Below the pieces are notes generated by a model, which saw only the letters and a list, made by a program, of their open reading frames with translations, was not told the DNA's origin and did not search any database. A stretch of DNA of 64,000 nt from positions 930,001 through 994,000 of the forward strand of contig RSEE01000002.1 in NCBI GenBank assembly GCA_003971905.1, written 5' to 3'. Source of the DNA: Moniliella sp. 'wahieum' (lineage: Eukaryota; Basidiomycota; Moniliellomycetes; Moniliellales; Moniliellaceae). The position numbers and the translations under genes are program-made. Below are positions 10,253-21,618 of this stretch, in pieces (the stretch's first letter is position 1; the number at the start of each line of letters is the position of its first letter).

Positions 10253-10426
10253 ATGCTGCTGGAATGCGCAAGGTGCGTGAATATGGAACGTAAGTCCGAC
10301 CTTCCGAGGGTCCCGGTGCCGGCTGGAAGATGAAAAAAAACGAACGCTGAGCGCCCAGGATGAGCACGGATCCGTTCAAGATCATCTATCCTCGAGCAAG
10401 CTTCAAGGGAAACAAAAGTAAGGGCA

Positions 10427-10442
10427 GGGGGGGGGGGGGGGG
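10427..10442 (+). repeat. G16 homopolymer
   Basis: Sixteen G on the plus strand downstream of the minus-strand C2H2 gene. Confidence 0.9.
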
Positions 10443-10512
10443 CGCGACCTGCTGACCATACGAGACACGGGGTGAAGATAACAGAGCAAAACAAAACAAA
10501 AATCGACGATCC

Positions 10513-10745
10513 ATCTGCATCCCTGGGGAAAAACAAGAATAAGCCAGCGGCTACCGTCTCCAAGGATCGGCAAAGGCCACGAGCGAGGGCCGAGGGGGCG
10601 GGAGCAAATCCGCTTCAGGTGGGGTGAAGAGCATCTGCATCCCTGGGGAAAAACAAGAATAAGCCAGCGGCTACCGTCTCCAAGGATCGGCAAAGGCCAC
10701 GAGCGAGGGCCGAGGGGCGGGAGCAAATCCGCTTCAGGCGGGGAA
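10513..10745. repeat. 120-bp direct tandem duplication
   Basis: The block starting ATCTGCATCCCTGGGG at 10513 is repeated at 10633, nearly identical, with a one-base difference in a G run. The C-terminal codons of the C2H2 gene run through the right copy and stop at the start of the left one. Near-identity indicates a recent event. Confidence 0.92.
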
Positions 10746-12334
10746 GGGAGGTGCGGCGCACTGCGCTGCTCTTCACCCCACCTCCACTCGCCTCGGGGCG
10801 GTGACTTGCCAGCGGTGGAGAGGAGCGAGCCTGCTTGACCCGGCTCAGGATGGGCGCCCAGGAATGGCGGTGGGTTTCGAGGAACGGGGACTTTTTCCCA
10901 CTGGGGCGTTCCGGGACGGCTACCGCGCTCACCACATCCACACTGGCCCGTCGATCCGGATCAACGCGAAATTCGCGCCGACGTTTGCGCGCCGCACAGC
11001 CCTACATAGCAACCAGGATTCGTTAGTACGTTCGTTGCGTGTACAGCGCAGGCCAGCAAGCTAGCCCAGCCCACAATCCCACCTCATCAAGACATCAAGA
11101 CACGTACCTTGACGAGAATGTGCCGGTTCAGCGCATCTTTGCGCGAAAACGGTTTGGGCATTCGGGACATTCGAACGGCAGTTTGCCTAGATGCTTGCGC
11201 GCGTGTCGTCGCAGATCATGGTTGCGCGCAAAGGCGGCGCCACACGACGCGCACTTGAAAGGACGCGGAGGACCAGGGGGCGGGGGGGCGGTCACGGGGG
11301 GCCGTTGCGGTGGTGGACCCGCAGGAGAAGGTACCACGCCCGGTGGCAGATCGTCCATATGGATCCAGGGAACAGACGCGCGCTGCTCCATGCCCATCGG
11401 GGGCGGGGGGGATGAGCATGTGCCTCATGGGAAGCGTGAGGGGAACGCTGCCCGAGAGGCTGAGGAGGAGGACGAGCTGGGTGGAAGTAAGGGTCAGGGC
11501 TGGGACCGGACACGCTACTCCGTACATAGGGGAGCGGGTAGGGCGGCAGAACTCGTGCCGAGTGCGGGGGGGCATAGGACCGCCGTCGTCCACCATGGGG
11601 TTCCCATGGGTCCGGAGGGGGCGAACTGGCGTAGCCTGGGTAGGGTGAGTGCTGGGCCCAGGGCGCAGCGGGCACAAGCGACGGCCGACGGTCAAACGGA
11701 GGAGGGTCGCACCCCTCGTACGCACTGCCCCGGCGAGAGGAAGGCGCGGTGCTGGTGAGCGGAGGCAGACGAGGCCGGTCGCCATTCAGCACACTTGGGC
11801 CAGACAAGCTGGAGCGGGTAGCCGAGGGGGCTCGGAGGTGGGGAGGCGGCAAGGCGCGTGGTGGGACGAGAGGACGGATGCCGGCGAGCTCGTCGCGGGA
11901 AGTAGGCGGGGCCCAGGCAGGCGGGTGGTCGGGCGGGGGATGGGGAGGGGGTGGGCATGGGCAAAGCCAAAGCCCTCGACAAGCGACGGCAGACGGCTGC
12001 GCGGTGGAGGCGGCGGGGACGCAGGCTGAGCGGTGGGCGAGAGGGAGCGAGAGGGTTGTCGGGCGGTGTGTGTGGCGAGGTGGCTGCGGCTCGCAGCGGC
12101 TGGGGGGGACGGCTCAGGGGATGGAGAGGTCATGGGGGGCGTGTCCAGGGGGGGGTCGGAGGGTGGGGGGGACACACGGCGTGGGCTGGCGCGTGGAGTC
12201 GGCTGCAGGGGGGACAGACAGAGGAGGCGGAGCGGCAAAGGGGGAAGAAGGAAATGGCGGCTGGGTGGCCGAGGGCTGGCCGGCACTGGCTGGGACGGGG
12301 GGCGGCGTGGGGACGGCTGGCTGGTGGCCAGCAC
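10615..12334 (-). CDS. Proline-rich C2H2 zinc-finger transcription factor
   Basis: Finger 1 reads FKCASCGAAF then HDLRRHARKH. Finger 2 begins PFECPECP and continues one frame over as FSRKDALNRHILVK. A single missing base in a CCC run near 11145 would join the two. A 106 bp intron (11002-11107) with GTACGTG donor and CTATGTAG acceptor follows, and the next exon begins GCAARKRRREF, a basic extension typical behind fungal finger pairs. The stop is at 10615. The N-terminal half is Pro/Ser-rich and lies in two other frames, with breaks in C runs near 11400 and 11810. The start is not fixed: 12334 is the outermost ATG, and the ATG of MTSPSPEPSPP is also possible. Nuclear DNA binding is likely; targets unknown. 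Confidence 0.72.
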
Positions 12335-12472
12335 GGGGCAGCGCAGCGCACTGAACCCGAACGCAACGCAGCGCAGGCTCGGCCCGTGCCGCCTGGAGCT
12401 GCCCCCCGATCATCGATCACATGCAGCCGCACCGCCAGTGCGCGCCCGTGCCAGCGCAGAGGCGCCGGCCGC

Positions 12473-12494
12473 CTGCTGCTGCTGCTGCTGCTGC
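12473..12494 (+). repeat. CTG trinucleotide run
   Basis: About seven CTG units upstream of the C2H2 gene. They lie in no recognised reading frame. Confidence 0.9.
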
Positions 12495-12699
12495 GCTGGG
12501 CCGGCCAGCTCGGCCATTTGCCGCCACGGGTGCCCAAGCGCACGCGCCAGCCCAGCCAGCGCCGCCAGCGCTGAGCCGCAGTCTCAGTGCGCTGCATGCA
12601 CCAGCCACCAGCGCTTGCCACCCGCCCCTGCCGCCACGCCAGTGCCACGCCACGCTCGGCTGCTGTGTCTGCCGCCCAGCGTCTGGCGCAAGCTTAGCC

Positions 12700-14587
12700 T
12701 TAGCGCTTAGCGCTTAGGCCCGGCTAGCCCCGGCTGGCGTACCGCTTACCTATCCACACCGATGCTTGCCCCATGGCGCTGGCTGGCGCTGGCTTGGCCC
12801 CCTGCCCCAGATCACAGTCACGTGTGGCACCATGCATGCACATGCATCATCCATCCGCATCCTGCTCCCTCGCCTACTAGCGCCTACTGCCTCCACGTCA
12901 CACACACGTCACGCTGTCCCCATGCCCCGCCCATGCACTGCCCCTCGCCCTTGCCGTGCGCCAGCCCCCTCCATCTCCCCACCTGATCGCGATCGGCCTA
13001 CCACTTCACGCTTCAAGCACCAGTACTCGTACTCAATACTCGACTCGGTACTCAGTATCCTCATCCTCGGCCTCCTCCAGCCTCATCCATCCATCATAGA
13101 TCACGCCCAGGCAGCGACGAGGGAACCCGCAACGGATGCGCACGCAAGCGTATCTAGGACAGCAGCGTAGGGGATCCATGCGACCCGAGAGATAGGCGTT
13201 GGTGGTGGCAAGCAGGACTTCCGCGCGCTTCCGCGCTCATGTGGCTGGCTCCACCAGCCTTCGGAGTCCGCGGAGCCTGGGGGACGCCTGGGGACGAGTC
13301 AAGTGACTGAACTCTGGGTTAGTGACTGGGCTAGTGTCTACTAGTGACTAGTGAATTGGTGAACCGGTGAATATGTGCATGCAGTCATGTGACTGTGACT
13401 GGCTAGGCCAGCTAGTCAAGTGACGCACAACAATAGTAACACGCAAGCGCTCCACGGTGCACGACCAGCCAAGCTTGGAGCTTCAAGAGCTTCAAGCTTC
13501 ACGCTGAATTGAGCTCCAAGCCTCAAGTCACTAGTCAGTCACCGTCGCCACACCAATGCCGCCAACCAGCCACCACGCCAAGGGACTCCGTATCCTTCCG
13601 GAAGCATTTTTGAACGGCAGAAGCGTTCGTTCCCGTCCAGGCTGGCGGGGGAGGGGATCCCCCGCGTCTCAGCTGGCTCCAACAACCATTTCGAAACGTG
13701 TCAAGAGTTTGACTTCCTCCCGCGCTATCGGAGCTCAGTTTGACGGGCAGAAAGATGAGGAGAAGGCAATGGGTTGGAGCCAGAGGGAAAAGGTCGATCC
13801 CCTCTCCCTGGACGAGGTCGGGTAGCTGGGCCGCAGGAGGGCAAGGCGCTGACGGCCGGTGGCAGCAAGCTCGAGGTGAGGAAGATGTTTGCCGTGTGGA
13901 AGGGCTAGTGCCTCGTGGAGGGCTTGGCGGTCTGAGCCGGGACAGAACCGGTGCCTTCGCCGAGGTCTCATATCGACCAGCGAGTCTTCAGGCCGCCACG
14001 GTAGGTTTTGTCGCAGGGGGGAGCACCCAGCTCCTGGGAGGGTGGGTTGAATAACCGCCGTTGGTAGTGAGAAACGCGGTGGCCTGCCAGGGCGACGCAG
14101 CGGGCGGGTGGGAGGCAGCTAGCAGCGAGACGCCGCCCTTACGCGTGGGCTCATAACCTGCTGAACGAGGAGGAGAATGGATGATGTTCTGAGGAGAGGT
14201 ACAGGAGGCTATGGGAACTGAGACTGAGGCCTGAGGCTCAGGTCAGTACTCAGTCTGAGTGCTGAGGATAGGGTAGGGCCTCATATAGGCGAGGACATCG
14301 GGAAGCAGAGGGAGCGTCCGGGCGGATAAGAGGGGTGATGCCTCTCACGCAGGGTGCGTGATTAATGATTGGGCATCGCCCCTACAATGAGGCGCGACGG
14401 AATCCATTGGCGAGCGCGCGAGCGGTGGACCAACACGGCAGCTACTAGCGCTTGCCAGCGCCTTGGCCGATCAAGTCATGGCATCGTGACATGACATGGA
14501 AGTGGTGTCACCAGGAGGGTCACTTGCCCGAGGCCTTGGTTGCGATGGAGGTGCTCTGTAGTTTCACATTCTCACGAATGTTCAACT
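12700..14587. other. Gene-poor stretch with heptad words
   Basis: TTA+GCGC+TTA+GCGC+TTA+GGCC occurs near 12700. TGA+CTAG units occur at 13320-13360, TCA+CTAG near 13530, and TGA+GGCC and TCA+GTAC+TCA near 14225-14260. Open frames at 13556-14054 match nothing I recognise. Confidence 0.5.
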
Positions 14588-14639
14588 TGACGCTTGAAGC
14601 TTGAACGTTGGATATTGAAGCTTGAAGGTTGAAGATTGC
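14588..14639. repeat. Composite TGA + tetramer heptad array
   Basis: Seven consecutive register steps: TGA+CGCT, TGA+AGCT, TGA+ACGT, TGG+ATAT, TGA+AGCT, TGA+AGGT, TGA+AGAT. Four of the seven tetramers are perfect palindromes, and three different palindromes occur. The array is immediately upstream of the MIX23-like gene, so it may lie in its promoter or 5' leader. Confidence 0.92.
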
Positions 14640-14730
14640 ATATTCACTGTTCATCGATCATTCTTCCATCGCGGCTGCGCCCGAACAGCAAGTCGTGGTC
14701 TTCTTCGGCACCCACACCACACCTTCAACC

Positions 14731-15607
14731 ATGTCCTGGCGCTCTACGGGAACACTCTTGCCGGTCTGGATACTCCTCCAGAAGTCGAGAACCTTTCGCC
14801 CTCCATATGCCTCGACATCACCCACTTCCGCGGTACGTACCTCCTTTCCCCGGAACGCTGCCTCTGGTTTCTGACTCGGTGCTGTCCATCCAGATGTCAT
14901 GCGGCAGTACCGGCGCATGGACGATGGCATGATCAACCGGATCACCGCCTCGTAGCCCGCGACCGCGACTTGCACATCACATCCTCCCCCAGTCTCCTTA
15001 GTAGCAAGGGCACCTCATCCGCCATGTTGGATCTAGGTACCTCGACGTACGCAAGCGTCGACATGGCCGCGTGCGCCTCGCTGTGGCAGGAAATGATGAA
15101 CGTGTGGATGGGGAGGGAACGTTCCATTTGGTACTGCATTGATGTGACGCGTCAAGCGGCCGAGCAGGCATCGCGGCAACGCGAAAAGGCCAGCGGAATC
15201 GAGAAGGCGCTGGATGCGGACCTGAGTTCCCAGGGTGTTCCCGATTCGGGCAACCTGGGCTGGTCCAATCGCAAGTCAGGGACGTGTTTGACGAACGACC
15301 TACCCGAGCAGAAGATGCGCGCGAATTTGTGGTACGTGTACACTCTGCTTTCCTTCTGGTCCGCCTTGGCCAACCAAATTCCTGACCTTTCCTCCTCCCA
15401 CTTTGCACTTTGCAGCACCGCCAGTTCAACATTGAGCTGGGTGTAGAGCAAATCGTGCGCAAAGACTCACTTCGGGTTTTCAAGAGTCGCTGTTCTGGCT
15501 TCACGCCGCAATTTGGTCAATCGAACGTGCCAGGCCTGGACGCTGAGCGGGAGGAGGCAATCTTCCATGGAACCTACGACCTCCTCGAAGCTGCCAAGAA
15601 GCGTTGA
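14731..15607 (+). CDS. MIX23-like (CCDC58 family) protein
   Basis: MIX23 proteins are small twin-Cys mitochondrial intermembrane-space proteins linked to protein import. Matching pieces, in order: LSPSICLDITHFR; then, after a 61 bp intron (14833-14893), DVMRQYRRMDDGMINRI; then CASLWQEMMNVWMGRERSI; and, after a second intron (15332-15415), RQFNIELGVEQIVRKDSL followed by RVFKSRC. The Cys spacing (CLD, CASLW, RSRC-like end) fits the family. The stop is at 15607, and the C-terminal extension of about 30 residues is longer than in animal homologues. The pieces lie in more than one frame: a break occurs near 14950, and the second intron joins out of phase. The start is therefore unsettled; 14731 is the nearest ATG. 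The family call rests on remembered motifs. Confidence 0.6.
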
Positions 15608-15866
15608 TCATCGCTCTCCTCTTGTCCTCTCTTCGCCAATGGCCGATGCAGGTCGTTGCATCTTCAATCATCACCACTCGTCCTGATATGAACAGCAATA
15701 TTGATTCGTGCAGCATGGCACAGTTTCCAAAACTAAAGAAGAATGGACAAGTGGTGGAAGCGTGGGCGTAACGTCCGTGCGCAAAGAGAGGGAATGAAGG
15801 CGAATGAGTGGGGGACAGGACGTCAAGTCGTATAGGAGGCAATGTAAGGGTACATGTACAGATATA

Positions 15867-18800
15867 TCAGAAACCAATCTCCTGCTCCATCTGAGCTCGG
15901 AAGGATCTGGTATTACTGTCAGAGCCAGACCAGGGTAGAGAGGCGAAGTGGGACTTACTGAAGATCCGCTCGAAGCTGGTTCCGTTCGGCCAGAGCGGCT
16001 TGAAGCTTGCTGCGCAACGAATTGATCTGTTCGTTTTCCGTTTGCACCGTGGCGTCACGCCACATGTTGTCCAACTCTTCGTTAAACGCCGCATGGAGCT
16101 CGGCGTTGGCCGTCAACGCAGCTCGTTCTGCTTGCTCTAACTGAGCACAACGGGCTTGGAGTTCAGCATTGAGTTGATGGCCATCTCAAGTTCCTCATCA
16201 GACGGTGCGCGCTTCGGCTTGGCGCGCGGCCACCTCCAAACGTGCTTCGAGGTCTTGATTGGCAGACTCGAGTGCCTTGACAGTTGTAGCCAACTCGGCA
16301 TTTTGAACTTGCAAGACCTCCGAGCCTCCATTCGTCGTCGCCATAGTGTCCAGCTCCACGGCCAAATTGTGATTCTGGGACTGGAGACAATGCTTGTCGT
16401 TCTCCAAGGTAGCCAATTGTTCGTGCAATTGAGCCACTCGGCGGCACGTTCACTTTCGCGAGCGTACAGCCCTTCAAGTTCCTTCAACCGCTCCTGCTCA
16501 TGCTTCTGTAGCGCTGCCCGCTCTGCACGAAGTTTAGTGTTTTCCACTTCCAGTTGTCCCTCCGAAGCTGGATCAGACAAGGAAGGTGGGGCAAGGGCCG
16601 AAGAGACGAGCAGATCGAGCTCTTCCTTATCCGCTACCGAGTCGGCTTCGGCATCTTGCAGCCAGTTTGTCAGTTGCGCGAGAAGGGTGGAGAGGTATTG
16701 GGGATCCAAGGCTTCCTGGTCATGTTGTTGCCGCACATCAGTGAGATACTTGCGCATATCGCAAAACGCTTGAGGGCGCTTGCTGGCCCGGGAGAGGGCG
16801 CGACGAATCCGTCGGTCTTGGCCATCCTTGCTATTGGCCGAACGGGGAGGGGCACTATCGGAGCTGTTGCGGAGAGAGGAGGAACGACTGTTGGCCGAAG
16901 GATTGGAGCGATTGGACCGAACCGAAACGCGCTTAAACGGACGGTCATCCATGCCCTCGTTTTCATCTACTTCGTCAGCAAAACGGTCCGACGCCACCCG
17001 CTTCGAATTGGTGCTGGCTGCGTCTGACAGCTGGATGGGACCGAGGGAACGGGCGCAGGAGGATGGGCTCGCAGACGAGTTGAGCGGAGCGGGCGGGGAC
17101 CCATGGTCGTTTCGCGACGGTCGAGCCCGCGCTGGGCTCTAGGAAGAAGAGTGCTGCACCGGGCAGGCTGGTGGCTGGCGTGCTCCCCATCATCCTCAAC
17201 GTCATGTCCACCCATGGTCGTATTGACTTCTGGGACAGCAGCAGCTTCGAGAGTTGGCTCAATGGGTTTGCCGTAGGAGGGACAAGGGCTCGGAGTGGGC
17301 GTAACCGAGCCATTTGATTTTTCTCCAATCTCCTTCTCGGGGAGCGGAGGTGGACCCAAGGTCCCGTCGTCTGTGGGACAGGCTCAGTTTTGTGCTCCGA
17401 ACTGTTAGGGCCCGCACGTGTCCGATTTAGAAGGTGGAAAGAACGCTTGGCCTGTCCGCGCTTGGGGCTCGAGTGGGCAGAGGAGGAGCTGGCGGCGCTT
17501 AACGTGGTTGCAACCGTACCTCGAGTGTGGTCCGACGAAGTCATCGTCGACCCCATTGGAGGTGGAGATGGATCCACCAAAGACGCTGGAGGTCACAGTA
17601 CCACCCGTGGATGAACCGGCGCGGGAGCGGTGCCGGCGATGCCCCATCGAGGCAAATTCGTTTGGTCCACCTCGACTACGGGCGAGGCGGAACGACGAAG
17701 CGTGTCATTCCAGCTGAGAGAAGGTGACGACCCACGTCGCGTAGACGCGGAGGGCTGTTGTTAGAGCTTGCAGAGTTTGTGCCTGGGAAGCCGTGTCCTT
17801 GTGCTGTCACCCCCCGCGGGGGCGTGAGGGGCCCCAATGAATTGATACTCACCAAACGAACACGCGGGGAGACAAAGCTGGTAGCCAGGGAGGGCGGGAG
17901 GCGTTGGTGAACTCTCTGGACGTACTCGGTAATCATGCCCAACGGAACCACCTCCTCGTCACTCTGAACCTGGCCAGGCAACTGGGTGCGGACAAAGCAG
18001 CGACCCTGCTTATCGATTGCCGTCAGCTCCACCACCGCATGGGGGCCTGACGAAGGCACGCGATGATCTGGAACATGCAAGCGACCATGGGTGCTGGCAA
18101 TGTTGACATGAAGCGCAACGGGGGTTTTGCGAACGATGGGTTCCCAGGCTGTGCGGCGATACACAAGAAAGTAAATGATCTGTCGTGGACGGATGGGGAC
18201 ACCAGTTACAGGGTCAAAGTGGCGGGGGAAACTTGTCGCCTTACCGACTGCGATGTGCAGGCGAGTTTACGGGCCTGGGCACGCCAGATGGACTCAAGAA
18301 AGGCAGTTTTTGGACACGAGCAGGAGACCGTGAAGAGGGAGCCGCGCGCCTGACATCCTGGTTTGGGGCCGGAGGCTCAACAACGGCATACTGGCGTACG
18401 GGTCGATGGGCCCAGCGCGCACTCAAAGCGGTTGAACCCGACTGTACGCCCTTGTCAGTGTGGCGGACCTGGAAGTCAGGGCCGCCCAGATCACGAGCTT
18501 CGAAGTCCATAAGGTCAACACGACCCTTGTACGTCAGTTGAGCAGCATCAGTATGCTGGAGTAAGCCGGCCGTGAGGATGCTTTGGTCGGCTACCGAAAC
18601 GTTAGCACCAGGGGCAGCAGCCAGCATGAGATCGGCTAACGAATTCAAGTCTCCCAATCCGAGTGCGGCTGTTCCGCTGGATTCGGGAGCGCGTTGGACA
18701 ATCAACAGGAACGCGTCAAATAAGAGAAGAGTTACTGCCAGCGTCTCAAGCTCGTACTGGCCTCGTCAGCGGCCAAGGGAAAGTCGTTCACATCAACGGA

Positions 18801-20321
18801 TCCCAGCAAGCGGGGTTTGGACGACCATAGTTCAGGGGGTACCCCTTCAACGTGCCGGTTCACACTCCAACGAACAGCAGCTTGCTTGGTTTCCGCGTCT
18901 CTCTCGCGCAGGGCAATTGTACGAGCCATTCGAGAGACGGCTTGGAGACGCTGCCTAGGCCGTGAGCCGGAGGGAATGTACTTGAGCATCTGAGCAATCA
19001 GCAATTGGTACCTGGGCATCCGCTGCACTGGTGCCATTAACAGCTCATCCAGTCCAATACGGCCGACAGCACTGGTTTTGGCCTTGACCCGATCTGTAAA
19101 AGCGACAAACGCGCTTTTCTTGTTCATCTTGCGGAGCAGAGCGGATGCTTCCGGTGCATTGGCCATGTATTCGGCGTAGCACGAGGAGCAGACCATCAGG
19201 CGCTGCATTACATCCCCCAACCCCTCGATGACATCAGGAGTCTCAAGTTTCATCAACCCCTCAAGCTCGTCCAAGAACGTCATGTGGGCAGCGACAATCT
19301 CTCCAATATTGCTGAAGAGGGTGTGGGCATCCTCAGGCGAAATGAGCGTGTTGCCTGGAGCGCGGAGGGGCTTGGCATACTCCTGTAGATATAAGAGGGT
19401 AGAGAGAGAACGGATCAGAAAGGCTGGATAAAAGAAAAGGGAGATTCCGTGCATAAGGAAAAAGAAAACTCACGTTGTTGATTACTTTGATGCGGAGCAC
19501 ATACTCACGCTCAGTCTCGAGCAATTCCCTCAAAGGTCTTTCGAGATGGGGAAAGTTGTATTCGTTAGACTTGGGGTCATCAAAAGCCAGGGCAGTGACG
19601 CTCATGCTGGTGGACCCAACTTCGTCGGCCAAGGCGGGAAAAGAGGAGCTAGCCGCGAGGACAGAGGTGTGTCTTCCATGCCCAGCTCGGGCAGCAAGAC
19701 GGCTAAATAAAAAGAGTCAGGACCGGATCAAGATGGTGAGCAGCGCCGAGAAGCACCCTAACGTACCAGATCCAGCGGTGTGGGCACTCTCGTTGAGCAT
19801 TTCGTCCTCATGTTCAAGTACCACGTCAAAGAAGGCGCAAAGCGTGGCGTCAGCCGTGACAGGAGCAGAAGGAAAGGGAACTTGGCCCGACCCGGCCGGA
19901 TGAGTTCGATTATCAGGATCATACGGATGGGGATCAGATGTAGCATGCGAGTAGCGCTCCTCTAGTGGGGGACCGGCGTCGTCGCCGGTGGGTTGGCGGG
20001 TGATGGCAGCAACCTTTTGGTAGAGCTGGCTGAGCGGGCGCTTGGAGCGGGGGTTGGAGGGTGATGCTGAGCGAGGACGAGTGGGAGATGAGGGGCGGAA
20101 GAGGCGGGTGGGTGAGGCAGAGCGGGATGCGGTGCGGGAAGACGGGCGAGACGAAGAGGCATGATTGCGGTCGTCGTCCGCGTTGCCGTTGCCGTGGACA
20201 CTGCCATCGTCGCGGCATCCCCATCGCCATCGTCGGGGAGACGGGCGCCCGGGCTGCGGGGGCGGAAGGGCGATATGGGGCGGGATGGGGAGGGCCAGTG
20301 CCGGGGCCGCAGAGACGGCAT
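15867..20321 (-). CDS. Rho guanine-nucleotide exchange factor (DH-PH, coiled-coil tail)
   Basis: The DH domain is clear: LERPLRELLETEREYVLRI, a 91 bp intron (19383-19473), EYAKPLRAPGNTLISPEDAH, and the catalytic helix GLDELLMAPVQRMPRYQLL. A PH-like region follows (about 18,700-18,200: LTYKGRVDLMDFEARDLGG). After that come a segment with HVYRRTAWEPIV and a Ser/Pro-rich linker. A long C-terminal coiled coil (QLHEQLATLENDKHC, ELQARCAQLEQAERAALTA) ends after a 43 bp intron (15916-15958) with EQEIGF-stop at 15867. The N-terminus is Ala/Pro-rich and low-complexity; the start is tentatively MPSLRPRHWP at 20321. It would activate Rho/Cdc42-type GTPases at membranes. Several single-base frame breaks fall between 20,000 and 16,200, and whether the coiled-coil part is the same gene is likely but not proven. 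Confidence 0.78.
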
Positions 20322-20550
20322 GTTGGAGGGGCCGGCTGAGGCGGGTGTATGGTGGTGGGCGTGGGTGCTGTCCGAGTGCGGGGCTGCGCCGAGCAACAAA
20401 GCACTCAGTGGAAGTTCCGCTGCGGCGCGTTTCAGCCCTGCCGCGTCCGGTAGGTCACGTGATCGCTTCCGCCGCCTCTCCTGATTGGCCAACCGATTTC
20501 ATTCGCCACCAGCCGAGGCCACCACCACCGTCGCGCACGCACCACCCGCC
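20322..20550. promoter_or_regulatory. Shared promoter between RhoGEF and WBP2/GRAM genes
   Basis: About 230 bases separate the two divergent start codons. No TATA box is seen. CACGTGATCG at 20456-20465 contains an E-box-like CACGTG. Confidence 0.4.
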
Positions 20551-21387
20551 ATGGCACTCAACTGGGCCCTCACGAACGAGGCAGGATCGGCTCCTGTCCC
20601 GCTCCAGAAAGAGAAGATCTTCTACTCGGCCCCCGGATGCCTCGTCGAGTACGGCCCCTCCCCCCCTGCTGATGCGTGGCATGAGCACGCACCATGGCCT
20701 CCAGAACCACCCCACTAACCACCTCACCCCCTCTCCAGACTCTCCTGGAAGCTTGGCAGTAAGAAGCACTCCTGGAAAGCATCTGGAACCTCCTATGTCA
20801 CCAATCAGCGCTTATTTTTGTCCGCAACCCCCCTCTCCGCGTCGAGGGGAAGGCCCATGCCGACCTGGCTGCACCGCTGGCTACGCTTACTGTGCCCCTC
20901 GACAACTACATTGACACGCGCTACATGATTCCTATTTTCGGTGCACCCTACTTGGAAGCCACTGTGGTGCCCGTCGTTGGCGGCGGACTGCCTAGCGCGG
21001 AGGACCCTGCGACGCCGGGTGCCGCCCCAACGGGCCTGTTGACCACGTACTTCAACCAAGGGGGGGCATCGACTTTCGCAATGCGATTGAGGAGGTCAAG
21101 GCCCGGTTTGAAGAGGCCCGAGGACAGAGCCAACCGTCGTACTTTGAGTCGCTTCCGCAGTACACCCCCGATACAACTGGATCGGCCGGCCTGTCAGCGG
21201 CTTTGGCTGGGTCGAATGCTGCGAGTCCAGCAGCACTTCCACACCCACCCTCCAATCCTCCGCCAGGGACGATGTGGAAACAGCCATATTGACCCAGCAG
21301 ATCGAGACGCAAGAGCAGGCTGTTTTGTCCAACCCTGCTCGTCGTGACGCACCTCCAGGCTACGAGCCACCACCATACATTGAATAA
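20551..21387 (+). CDS. WBP2-like GRAM-domain protein with PPxY motifs
   Basis: The start MALNWALTNEAGSAPVPLQ is like WBP2 proteins of basidiomycetes. A 90 bp intron (20649-20738, GTACGG donor, CACTAACC branch site) leads to the GRAM core: LSWKLGSKKHSWKASGTSY, VTNQRL, then YIDTRYMIPIFGAPYLEATV. A helix IDFRNAIEEVKARFEEARG follows, then a Pro-rich tail with PPGYEPPPYIE-stop. The two PPxY motifs are ligands for WW domains, as in WBP2. One T is missing after VTNQRL, and another single-base shift lies near 21275, so three frames are needed. Likely role: membrane-associated adaptor for WW-domain ubiquitin ligases or transcription co-factors. This is inferred from the family. Confidence 0.8.
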
Positions 21388-21618
21388 GGCGGCAGGGCGG
21401 GCGGCCCGCGTGCTGCAGCTCCCAGTATTTTATGAACGTGCTTCCGTCGCTCGAGCACAGGGAGGAAGAAAGCGAAGGAAGCTGCAACCGATTCGCTCTG
21501 TACGGGTGGACTGAATATCTAAGAACTATGATGTGGGACAGGTATACAACTTCGTGCCGCCGCCAGGGTCGGGGCAACCAAAATGGATCAAGAAGATAGA
21601 GTACAGGTGTGTTGCATC

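Noticed and set aside
11749-12574. Long plus-strand open frames rich in Gly, Arg and Trp
   Set aside because: They are the antisense of the Pro/Ser-rich N-terminus of the C2H2 factor. High GC content leaves few stops. No domain or splice structure supports them.
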